A stretch of DNA of 64,000 bases, taken from contig NC_088871.1 of the NCBI RefSeq assembly GCF_032884065.1, positions 19,364,944 through 19,428,943 of the forward strand, given 5' to 3'. Shown in pieces: positions 1 to 14,500 of the stretch. This stretch comes from Artemia franciscana (Eukaryota > Arthropoda > Branchiopoda > Anostraca > Artemiidae). The notes under the pieces were generated by a model. It was not told the DNA's origin. It worked only from the letters and a program-made list of their open reading frames with translations, and searched no databases. Made by a program: the position numbers and the translations under genes. Every line of letters begins with the position of its first letter. Position 1 is the first letter of the stretch.

Positions 1-276
1 GTTTTCATGCCATAAATTTCCCCCCTTCTTTTCGTGTCTCCTGGAAAATTATCCAGAAAAATTTTGATTAAACTAATGAATTTATATGCATATGTGGAAT
101 CAGCATAAAGTCATTTGGGTAAATGTTTACTTTTGTTCCAAGTGCTCTAAAGTGCGTATTACTGCATATAGCAAAGATTTTGACAATCCCATATTGTTTC
201 CTTGTCATTATTAGAGAAGCGAATCCATTTCTGGTTGACCCTCCTCCTCCATAGGGCAAACTAAAAATGCATATGA
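1..276. other. AT-rich intergenic, no gene seen
   Basis: I see no coding exon, RNA gene or recognisable repeat here. The one longer open frame on the minus strand has no recognisable composition and is judged to be chance. Confidence 0.5.
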
Positions 277-496
277 TGATGTGTATGTCCTTATATTTTA
301 TGTGTTCACCATCAAAACGTGATCGTTAAGATTATTTATATAACGTGATCGTTAAGATTATTTATATAACGTGATCGTTAATATTATGTATAAGTTATAG
401 TACTGACATTTTCAGGGAGAAAATAACTAGTAGCAAATGAACAAGATTGATCACGTTTTGATGGTGAACGCGTAAAATGTAAGGACGTACTCATCA
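277..496. repeat. Small foldback (MITE-like) element with internal 26-bp tandem repeat
   Basis: A perfect 21-bp inverted repeat lies at 304-324 and 449-469. The pairing continues imperfectly outward to about 277 and 496, giving arms near 48 bp. Inside the left half a 26-bp unit is tandemly repeated, with starts at 318, 344 and 370 and a partial last copy. No coding capacity is present. The structure fits a non-autonomous foldback or MITE element. A clear target-site duplication was not found. Confidence 0.7.
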
Positions 497-503
497 CGAA
501 ATG

Positions 504-3575
<3,072 letters not shown>

Positions 3576-3760
3576 AGTGACACTATGAGGCTCCATTGAT
3601 AACGTCAATTGTATCAACCAGAAGTGTTAAATTTTTGATTCTTTGGCTTCGAAAAACATTTAAAAAATTTTTGTTTGGATTCTTTGGATTTTTTTTTTTT
3701 TTTTTTTTTTTTTGTTATACAATCGATAGATTAAAAGCTTGTGCACAGTATTGGTTCTTC
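3576..3760 (+). other. Polyubiquitin 3' UTR with probable poly(A) signal
   Basis: An ATTAAA hexamer at 3730-3735, about 155 bp after the stop codon, is a plausible variant polyadenylation signal. A long T run near 3690-3713 precedes it. The cleavage site cannot be placed from sequence. Confidence 0.45.
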
Positions 3761-5299
3761 TTTTTCACTTAGTTATCCAATGATTGAAATAATTTGTTAA
3801 AAAATAATTGGATGAAGGGTTGAATCGAATCTGACTTGAAAAGCTGTTTCCAAGGGCTGGCAGGCCATTTGGGCGGCTTTCCCTAAAATGTGCATAGCGG
3901 AGATACGCTCTAACTGGTCCATCACCTAGCCTGTAGTTTTCATTCTCACTTTATGCTTTTGAATTAGAGTAGTTTCTTTTTTTATTATTTTTTAAAAGGT
4001 AGCTTATTTGATGGGCTGACTGAATGATCCGAGAATAGTACAGATGGTTTAATGTAAAGCACTAAGCCAACTAAAGCTTCACTATGATTAACTACAGTTA
4101 AAGATGCAATTAGACATTAACTCAAAATCAGATAGGTTTTAAAAAATCAGTTCTGAGGATAATTTCGAGTGGTCTTGGCAGTCAAGATAACGTGATCTTT
4201 CTCCGAATTGCCAAGCACAGACAGAAACGATAGGGCAGGTGTCCAGCATTGAAGTGGACTAATTTCGAGAAAGTAAAAAGGTATACGGTAAATTTAATTC
4301 TGGTATTTTACCACCAGTTGACAATGACAGTAAAGGGGGTCTATAAAATAGTGTATGCTTTCAGCAAGCCAATCTTATGGCACACGTTTAGCACTAATAT
4401 CCACAATGCCAAGTGCTCCTTGTGAAAAAAAATGGATGTATACTATTGCAATCAAAATTTTTCGGTGTTCTTGTACATTGACTGAGCTAAAAGATAAATC
4501 GGCTTTCCTATGAAATATAGAACTTGTATCATAAATTATATTTAATTGGAGCCATAAGGAGGGTGAAATTGTTTGACCTTACACGACAGATACTCAAATT
4601 TCTCTGGTCGTTAATTTTATCTGAGATATCACCTGAGGTTGTACATTGCACAGTGTATGTATATGCCACCAAATTTGATGCAAAGTATACTCATTGACTC
4701 ATTGACTCAACTAAATTATTCTGCTACGCCAGGGGTACACATACCACAATGAGAAACATGGACGTAAACGTTAGCGTGATTTGAAATTGGCGGTTGAAGA
4801 AACTTCAGCCCTAAGCATCTCCCCATCCTTGCGTACGTTTATTGCCTTAGCCAATCCTCCAAGTAAATTGTCAGCCCTTGCCCCCTGTCTCTAAGCAATA
4901 ACTGAACTTTTATGTTGAGTAGGGGTGACGGGGTGGGGCAGTCTGCTACCTTCCCAAGAAGACTTAAGTTCGGACATGTTTATATTCAATTTATTCAAAT
5001 AAAACAAAAACTAAAAAGAACACAAATAATGATAAAGATCCTACGGAAGCAAACTTGTTGAGGACCATAACAAAAAAAATCGGAAACAAATATATGACGG
5101 TTTCTGATAGGAATTCTTTTTACAGTCCCTCCCCTTGAAGAAATTTTGCAGCATCCCTACCAGAAAAATTCCAAAGAGCAGTATTGTATACAAGTTTCTT
5201 TGATTGTAAATGAGAAATTACAATTCAACTGGAAATTTTTCTTTTCTTTTCCATTGTATCATAAAAATTCGGTCAAGGTAAGGTTTGTTTTCAATCTAG
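3761..5299. other. Intergenic (or intronic) stretch, no exon found
   Basis: This is where the 5' exons of the EEA1-like gene would be expected if that gene starts after polyubiquitin. I scanned it for open frames joined to splice sites with coiled-coil composition and found none. An AATAAA at 4998-5003 is isolated. The stretch holds scattered AT-rich and C-rich sequence and no recognisable transposon domain. Confidence 0.4.
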
Positions 5300-5530
5300 G
5301 TTGTTTTTCAACGCCAACTGGCTGAGCTTCGAGATGCATCAACTCATCAGCTACAAGAAGTTCAGAAAAGATTACAAGAAGCTCAGAAAATGCTCTATGA
5401 TTCGAAACATGAAGTAGAAGTTGTAGTCCAAGAAAAAAGTAGACAAGAACAATTGCTGACAAAAGCACATCAAGAAATTAAGCTTGAAAAACTTAAAAAT
5501 GAAAATATTGTCAATGAGCTACAAAAACAG
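5300..5530 (+). CDS. EEA1: EEA1-like exon a (coiled coil)
   Basis: The exon encodes 77 residues, phase 0 at both ends. The acceptor AG is at 5298-5299 and the donor GT at 5531-5532. The translation is E/Q/K/L-rich with heptad spacing. The upstream in-frame TAG overlaps the acceptor, so this is an internal exon. Confidence 0.8.
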
Positions 5531-8500
5531 GTCTGTGTGTTGTTTTTATTTTTAACGCATAAAAGTTGCTAAGACAATTGGCATGGCGGTTTTCATAAGT
5601 AAGGTCCCACAAGCAAAACGAAGGTGGGAAATTGAAAAGAAGATAATGTCATATCCTAACGAACGGTGTATCTCATATTTTCATAATCCTACTGGAAAGC
5701 AAAATATATATTTAAATGTCTGTAATAAGTTTTTCGTGAGGAAGGATAATAATGATTTCTAAAAAATCGTAACTTGGTATTGAATAATTTGTCCTTAATT
5801 TCTGCTAACAGTGAACATTAATACTTATTCAAATTGAAAGGTTTTGTAGCTGAACTTCAGTTGATATTAAACGAGATACATGTCCGTAATGTTAGAAAAA
5901 GGATTGAGGTCGTCTTCTACATTCTTGTTAAATTTGGAAATCATTATCGTAATTAAAGATTTTGCTAAATAACAACGAATTGATTCTTCCATTCTTTCTT
6001 AGACCGTATGAACCAGAGCAAGCAACAGGGAATAAACTTTTGGAGTTACAACCATGATTTCAATGCCTAAAAATTTAGCGTAACTTCAAAATTTGTAGAT
6101 TTCTGCTTCTATTTTTTTTCTATCTATTTAAGCTCCATTGGCAGGTTATTCTGCATTAATCTCTCGATTTCCTTATCAGCTTTAGCAGCTGCCAGGTTTT
6201 ACTCACCTTAATTCTAAACCTAATAGAATGATTAGTAACAGAGTTTACTCTTCTTCAAAAATCAGAATATTTTTTTGTAAGAATAAGTATATTTTTGAAT
6301 ACTTTTGGGAAAAACTCAAATTAAAAGATCAATTAAATTGCATGCAAAATGAAACAAAATACAGTAAATTTTAAACGACTGGGAATAATCAATAATACAA
6401 TTTAGTTATTATACATATAATCGTAAAAAGAAAATCAAACAAACCAAAATTACAGAAAGATTTATTGCTTTGGAAGATTGTAACACATGTAGACTTGTCT
6501 CTATGCAATGTCCTACGCCTTAGAATAGTTTACAGGAGGAGTAGAGATGCTCAAAAATCATCCTGCCTGAATAGATACCATGTTTTGATTTTTATAATAG
6601 CCATGTAAAATGTACCTCTTTCATAACAGGACATTCTCTCCCTCGGAATTAATCCCCTATATATTCAAGCATTAAAAAAAATAGATTAGCGAAATAAAAG
6701 CAAAATTTAAACTTAACTATCCAGCTGTCAAATTGACCCTCTTTCTCTTTATTGTCCTATTCAACTAAACAAGATGAACAGGCTAAAAAAAAAAAAAATT
6801 CGTCCCAAGAGAAACTTATCAAATATTTTTGATAAAAAATTGGAAGTAAAAATTTACTTTTGCCAATATTCACCAAAACTAAAAATGAAATTCCCATGAC
6901 AATTGTTACACCGGCAGTAATTGGTTTTTGCGCTGGTTTTAAATATGTAAAGTGCTTTCAGTTTATTGTTACCCCACCCAAAACCAAACATCTGAGAAAA
7001 TTTGCCTGATTTTCGAAAAGAAGGGAAACACCCCGCAAAACAGCAAGCGATCTTATTGAAAATCCTTTTACTAGATACATCATATCAGAGAACTCTACCG
7101 TAGACGTTTCAAGCTTCGAGCTTCGATCTTCAAAATGTAGAACTTCGTATGTTTATTTTTAAGGAAAACATCGTCAATGCATTTTTATTTGTTTTGTTTT
7201 TTCCCAGGGGTGATGGTATCAAGCCGAAGGTCCAAGATAATCGGGAGGGGGTTCATTCGAATGTAAATTTTAAAACTTTTTGACCATACAGATTGGGCCA
7301 GGGGAAAGTCTTGTTTTCTGCCATTTTAGGGCACCAAACTACGACTTTCCCCCGAAGAGGACGAATTTGCAATCAATTTAAAGTTTTGAGAGGTTAATTG
7401 ATTTCAAAGTACCAATTGCTATTTTTCATGCTTCCCACTTGCAAAAGAAGTAATATCACACGGTGGCAATCCTGGATTCAACCAAGTTGATTCGCTTTAT
7501 TTGTAATGAAATTAGGCTACGTTTGACGATCTATGATTGCGTATCAGCTGTCATAAGAGGGGGGGAGGTTAGTCTTTGTTTAAGTGGGGGTTGAGTAGTA
7601 AATTTTAATTGACAAACTGCTTACTCTTCATGAGGCTTTAGATAAATGTTGAAAGAGGTAGGGGGAAATAGGAATTAACTATAATGTTTTTCTATACAGC
7701 TCAAATGATGCACTCCCATATCTACTTGCACAGAGGTGGAAAACGCAAGGCAAGTCATCATCAACTCTGCCAGGAAATTTCTATAGAGTGGAAAATACTG
7801 CCAGGAACTTAGTTTTCAGCAATTTTAAATTGTAATAATTTTCTTTTTCTATTTATGTGAATTAATTAAAGGTATTTAAACAAATGTATGTAATGTATTT
7901 ATAGATAAGAAAATACTATTGTAGAGGCTGTGATAGCTTGATTTATGTAGAAGATCAAAAGTCTCACAGAATTTCCATTCATACAAACAACAATACTCCT
8001 TTTCATCCAGCCGAAATTCTTTAGTAGGCATATCAACAAGGAATTTCTACCAAAATTGCTATTCATCGCCAATTTTTTAAGTATATTCAAATTTTATCCA
8101 AAATTGAAATTCCAAATTTAAACATAGGACGGTACTAATCAATTTACATTTATTGAATTATACATTCTAAAAGCAATTAACCAGGGGTTTAAGGGACCGG
8201 TACCTCAAATTATATCTTGGTTAGGCCTGGGTATGATTTGGACAACAATCAGAAATTAAATAAAAAAAGAGCTTTTCAACTGAAAGCAAGGACGGATTCG
8301 AAACCTATTTGAACAGATTATTCTTTATATGAAGGGGGCTATCTCCTCTTTAATCTTTACTGTGAAGTTTGGTTTTTATTCAAATTTTTAAAGAAAAATT
8401 GCAATTGTAAAAAAAGATTTTTCAAAGCACTAAAAAACGTTTGCTTAATGAACAAGGTGTTGAGAAGGGGGCAGTCCCCTTCTATACAGAGTAATTTCAA

Positions 8501-11500
8501 TTTGTTTTAAGTTTTATACTTGCTCCTTACTTTAGTTAAAAACCTTTTCTATTTGTTTAATTACATTTCATAAAACTTTTTTCATGAAAAAATATTTGGT
8601 CGAAATTGTAATATTCAAAGTATTGATGGCGCGTTCGGGAGCGGCAAGATCTATATTTGCCCCCTTCCCCCCTCCCCTATGAGAAAAAAACGCCAGCTCT
8701 GGGTCTAGTCATAAATATCCTCCATTTTTTTCGCTCAAATATTTTTCGGGATAAGAAAAACATAAAAAAAAGTGATAAATTCATTCTTAGTTTATGGATT
8801 TCCTCTACATAAAATTTTCTGGTTTTTACTGAACGAACCCAAGGATGTCCTCATTTACCGTCTGTTCTGAAGTGAAGCTTTTTCTATTCAAACGATCCTT
8901 CAAATAACAGAAAAGGTGGAAGTCTGTTGGAACATGATCTGGAGGGTATAGTGGATGAAGTGACACAGACCAACTCAGTTGAAGAATTTTTTCTCGATAA
9001 ACCTTTGCAGTGGCCTTGCATCGTCATGCCGCAGAATGTCTCTTTTACGGCTGACGAGCGCAGGACGATTTTCAATAGTTTTTCTTGAATTCTTAACAGC
9101 TGCTGAACATACATGTCTACAGCAACAGGTAGTGGGAGACGTTGATTGTGATGTATTGAGTTTCTCTGCTAATTTTCTTGTTGACTGATTCGGAATTTCA
9201 ATTATAGTTTCAAAACAATTAGTTGCTGAACAATTTTGATTTCAAAATCTAAATGGTGAACCCTTCTTGGTTTTGTCTTTCAAGACTGTATCTTTAGAAT
9301 GAAACCTTGTAAACCAATTCCTTACTACACAATCTATTGTCACTTCTTAATCGTGAACTCTGCATAGTTTTTGAGTCATAGTTGCTACTAGGTGTCTTGT
9401 TTAAATTCTCGAAGCATCATATGTCGAAAATATAGCCATACAGGCCCTGCTACAATATACCGCTAGAGGTATACAGTGGCATCGATTGACGAAAGTTTAG
9501 GGGAAGGGGCAAAATGTATTTTTCAGTATCTGGGGGGAATTTTTATACAATTTTTTTTTTCATAATTTTGGTGGGAGGCACAGGCTTCCTGTCCAAGTGA
9601 ATAGCTTCACTTACCTAAGTAGCATCATAGACAGTTCAATAGAGTAGCCAAAGTAAAGGGTGATAAGTCTTCTTTGTATTACTTATTTATTTTATCTTAT
9701 TTTTCCACCAAGCCACTTCGTATGAAGGAGTTGTCTTAGAAATTTTGGAAGGGGTAAATTCGACTGGAAACTGAAAGCTGTAGTGCTCTTTCTAAGAGAA
9801 AAAATGATGCAACCAGCCCCTCCCCTTTCACTCGCCCTTTTCTGCTGCCCTTCCCCCAAAGACATCAGATCAACATTTTGAGAAATTCATTTGGTGAGGG
9901 TAGTTGAAAGTTATTGTATATGCCCGAGGAACGACATGACCCCCAACAGCCTTTGGGGCAAGGGGTTTAAGTTATGCAAGTTGCACACTGTTTACATACA
10001 GAGTTTGTTATCGGGTTGAGAACATGTTCGACCCCTGCCCTGGGCCTAAAAAAAGGCTCCAAAAGGGTATGATGATGAAACTTTCTGGGAACGTTGAGTG
10101 GGATGTTGATTTAAAGCAAAACAAACTGTGTGGATGTACGGGGTCAAAACGTTGTGTCAGCGATAGTTCAGGAACGGCTGGGGTATTCAGTTGAAACTTT
10201 CAGGGACAATATTTGTTGCTACTACTGCTATTGAACTAAATCAAATTTTTCTGAGTGATTTCAGGTTTTCAAGATTGTATAGATTCAATGTCTCAGGATA
10301 AAATATGGTATTAACTTTTAGAGTTGAGGTGGATGCAAAACAAAATCAGAAGGCGCTGTGTGCATGCAGGCTGTCAAAAGAGCTTATCAGTAATATCTCA
10401 GGAATAGCTGGGGGTATTAAGTTGAATCTCTTGAGGCTATACTAAATCAAAATAGTTTAAGTACATCAATTTTGATAAAGTGGCTAAGATGCAATACCTG
10501 AGAAGCGGAATGGGGAACTAAGTTGAAAACTTCTGGGAGAGTTAATGGGGATGTAAAACTAAATCAAAAGACACTATGTATGTACAAGATGTGAAAATGA
10601 ATAGCAATATCTCAGGAACTGCTAAGGTTATTAAGTTGAAACTTTCGGTACTACTACTATTACAACTACTGTGGAACTAAATCAAAAGAGTCATCTAGAC
10701 TGTCAAAATGGCATAGGTCTATTTATCATTCAGTGGCTAAAATTAATCTTTGGATATTATTCCCTAGGTTTACCGAGTTGATGGTTATTTTTACTGAATG
10801 ATTAATGATATTAACAATCATGGCTGTATCTATGGTGAAACAAGAAGCGACTGGGTCAAAACCGCTGTATTACTTAAATCCCAAAGAAAGAATACCTGAC
10901 AAATGTCTATATAATATATTACAAAGTATGGTCCATTGTACAGCTATATTCCATGAATGTTGGGTACTTAGTCTTATTTTCTCAACTTTCTCTAAGTAAC
11001 ATGGTTTTGGGCTTTTTCCCAAAGTCATTTTTTTGTTTCTAATGCAATTCATTACGCTAAATTCTCAATTTTTCTATCAGCCACAGTTTGACGTTTTTGA
11101 ATAAAAAACAATTTGTCTGTTTAGGGTTACCAAAAAAAAAAATTCATTTTGTACGTTTATTATAGAATATCCTCAAAATAAATATATGTTTTTAGTATTT
11201 AATAGCTATTTTTGGGCATTTTCCCCTATTTTTACTGAATTCTTTTATGGAGGCTGAAGATTAGAAGTCTATTCAGTCTTTTGAATGTGAAAACATATCA
11301 ATTATTTGCCTGGCAGGTGTTGCTAGGCAGCAGTGGCTGCGGTTGCTCTATTCGGTATTTAAATAGCTTGTTCTTTGACATTTTCATTTTGTTCAACAGA
11401 ATGGCATTTTATTTGTTTTTTAGATATCAATATGTCAAGACCAAATACAGAAACTTGAAGAAGTCAGCCAAGAGAAGTTTAAGGCCGAGAATGATCTCAA

Positions 11501-14500
11501 ATCCCTATCAGTAAAATATGCACAAATTGAAGAAGAAAGAAAGAAAACCGTCTCAGAATTGTACACGCTGAATGATGAGATTCAAAGCTTAAAATGTGAA
11601 ATTAAAAACTTACAGGATCAAATATTAGTCAAAGTTCAAGCAGGAAAGAAAGCAGAGGATGAAGTTCAGCAGTTAAAAGAACAAACTGAAGCATTAAAAG
11701 AAGACATAAAAAGAGTAAAACAGGAATTTAATTCGAAGGAGAGGGAATGCATGAATATCAAATTGACGTTGGAAGAGACAGAAAAGAATCTTAGTTTATC
11801 AATGGATCATAATTCCAGTTTAAAGACTGAAATTGATGACAAATGTGATGAAATACAGCGTCTAATGGATGATTTGAAGGATAAAGAAAAAGAGATAGAA
11901 TCGGAAAAGGCAGAAATCGAAACTCTAAGGAAAGAAAATGAATTGGTGAGAAACGAAGTTGAAGAAAAAGATATTCAAAACAAAAAACTGATAAATGATA
12001 TGGGAACTCTGAATAAAGAACTAGAATCTAAAAATGACGAAGTTGAGAAAGGAAAATCAGCACTGATAAATCTAGAGAAGAACATACTAGTCTTGAGAAA
12101 AGAAATGGAAAATAAAAATTTGGAATTGGAGCAAATTGAAAGTAGGAAAAGTGAGTTGATTGCAGAATTGGAGGCCATGAAAAAGGCGAAAGATGACTTG
12201 GAGTCATCTCTTCAAAATCTTTCACAAGTGAGCGTTCTTTGTCACCCTTTCATTAACTTTTTCTGCTGTATTTCTGTATTTGTTATATAATTGCAATTCA
12301 ATTTAATTAACTAAAACAGAAGATTGAAATTTAGACTGATTTTACTTCATAAGCCTAAGAAAAGACAAACCTTTTATTCTTCGATTGAAGCGTCGAAGAA
12401 AACGGCAAAGATTTTGAAATTTTATGTAAATAGTGCTAAAAGAAATATAACTAGGAATGCGGCGCTGCGAGGGAAAGGAGATCAGGGTTTTGAAGCTCCC
12501 CCTAAGGCTTCGATTAATTTCCTGGAAAACTCTTTAAAGTAAATTTTATCTTTTAATTTTCACGATTTTTTTGGGGGGGAGGGTTCTTAAAAGCCCCTAC
12601 CCACTTTGGACCAGGATTGCGAGTTTTAACCCGCGTCAAAATTGGTTTGGGCCTGCGCGCATATATAAATTACTCGTATTATGTGTATAATAGATACGTG
12701 AAACAAAATATTCTATTTTACTGTACAAAATCACTGCTTGTTACAATTTAAATCTAAAGATAGACTGGACTAAAACTAATGAATTATTTAATTAACTTAT
12801 AAGAGGTAGTTCAAGGGTAAGGCTTATAACCCTTGCCCTGAGGGCTGTTGGGAGTTGTCATCCTTAAAGACCTAATTTTCGGAAATTAAACTAGGCTTAA
12901 GAAAATGGCTATCTAAAATTTTGATTGGATGTGTTTGGGGAAATGGTGTGTTTAAGAGGGGGGGGGTAGTTGCCCTCTAATCACTTTTGGCTATTAAAAG
13001 GGGCACTAACCACTTCAATTTCCAGTCTACTAAGCCCTTTTTGAAGTTTCTACGACAACAAATGGCCATCTCAAAATTTGTGTCAGATGTATTTTGAGAA
13101 AATACGAGGTGTGTATGGGGGAGTATCCGCCCTCTGATCACTCTAAATCTTTGATTACCAATTTTTCATTACCAATCCAATTAGCCCCTTCCGAAGTTTA
13201 CACGATCACCCTTTTTATATAAACTTTAAATGCCCCCGGGCCATAACTTACAACCCTTGTCTTGAGGGCTGTGGGGGTATCATCCTCAAAGACACAATCT
13301 CCAGATTTTTCAACAATGTTTGGAAGTATTGCTCGCACCTTGGCGTTGATAGCTGTTTGAGGTATCCATTTAGGTCATGAATGTATACAAAAATAAATAG
13401 GGAACCTAACACAGATCCCTGTGCCACACCGCAATATACCAACATCTCTTCTGACAGGAGAGCAAAGAGTATGGCTGTACCCAGCCATACTCTTTGCTTT
13501 CTCCCCTGAAGAAATGAAGCTATCAATTTTAGGCTTTTATAACGGATTCCAGCATTTTCAAGCTCAGCCAATAAAATCTCATGATCAACACCGTCAAAAG
13601 CCTTCATAATATCCAGAAAAATTAAACCCACCTTTAAATCTAAGTCTTAACAAATGTAGTCAAAAATAGGAAAGCATGCTCTTTAGGCATATTTTTCCTA
13701 AAACCAAATTGACAGAAGTGAAAAAACCTTTTTTCTTTTAACTAATCCATCAGTCGTCTATAAATCAATTTTCAAAAACACGAGAAATCAGTGGAAGTAC
13801 AGATACCGGACGGTTCTTGCCCATATCTTCCTTATCGCCTCTTTTATACAGAGGAATAACCAACGCACTTTTCAAGCAATAGGGTACACCGCAAATTCAA
13901 AACATTGGTTAAAAAGTTGCAACAGATGACTTGACATAATCAGGTAAATTTTTAGAACTATTTAGAAGGTTATCAAGTCAATTCCAGGTGCTATTTTTTT
14001 GTACTTTTCAAAGTATTCTCAAGTTCAAGCAATCTCACGGGTTGAAGATAAATGGTTGTATCACTTGCTTCAGGAAGAAAATTCTGGTATGTACCATCAC
14101 CATTTATGCGCTCCACAGATGTCAGTATTTTTAGCCCTACTTTTGAAAAGCGGGCACGGAAGTTATTAGCCACACCTATCTCTGACTCCCACGGCAGATT
14201 ACCAGGAATTATTGGTTCACTATTTAGGCTTATTACCGACCTAATCAGTTGCCAAGTTTTAGCCGGGCCTCCTTCATAATCTTTAGATTTCTTTGCATAA
14301 TAGTCCATTTTTGCTTTTCTTAAAGATTAACTTTTTATTCAATTCTTTATAATGTTGTTTGTCAGATGCTGAACCTCAGAGTCGCGCACGTTTCATACAT
14401 CACTTGCCTTTTTTCCATTGAGGCTAGTAATCCTTCTGTATTCCAAGGTTTGATTGGCAACTTATATCTTAGCTTTGTCTCTTTAAAATCCAAACACTCT

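Larger units (their letters stand above)
5531..11423 (+). other. Intron of EEA1-like gene (5.9 kb), filled with transposon debris
   Basis: This intron holds a copy of the large dispersed repeat (about 6880-7420), a foldback repeat (8258-8545), a mariner remnant (8826-9290) and degenerate repeated segments (10070-10730). No further exon with coiled-coil composition was found, and both neighbouring exons are phase 0, so none is required. Confidence 0.6.

Noticed and set aside
9945-10045. B-box-like 'gttcgacccc' as a tRNA gene or SINE
   Set aside because: No convincing A box at the right distance and the flanking block belongs to the dispersed R1-type repeat.
10805-11052. Overlapping 60- to 64-codon frames on both strands in the long intron as a possible missing exon
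   Set aside because: No coiled-coil composition and no suitable splice sites in phase with the neighbouring exons.
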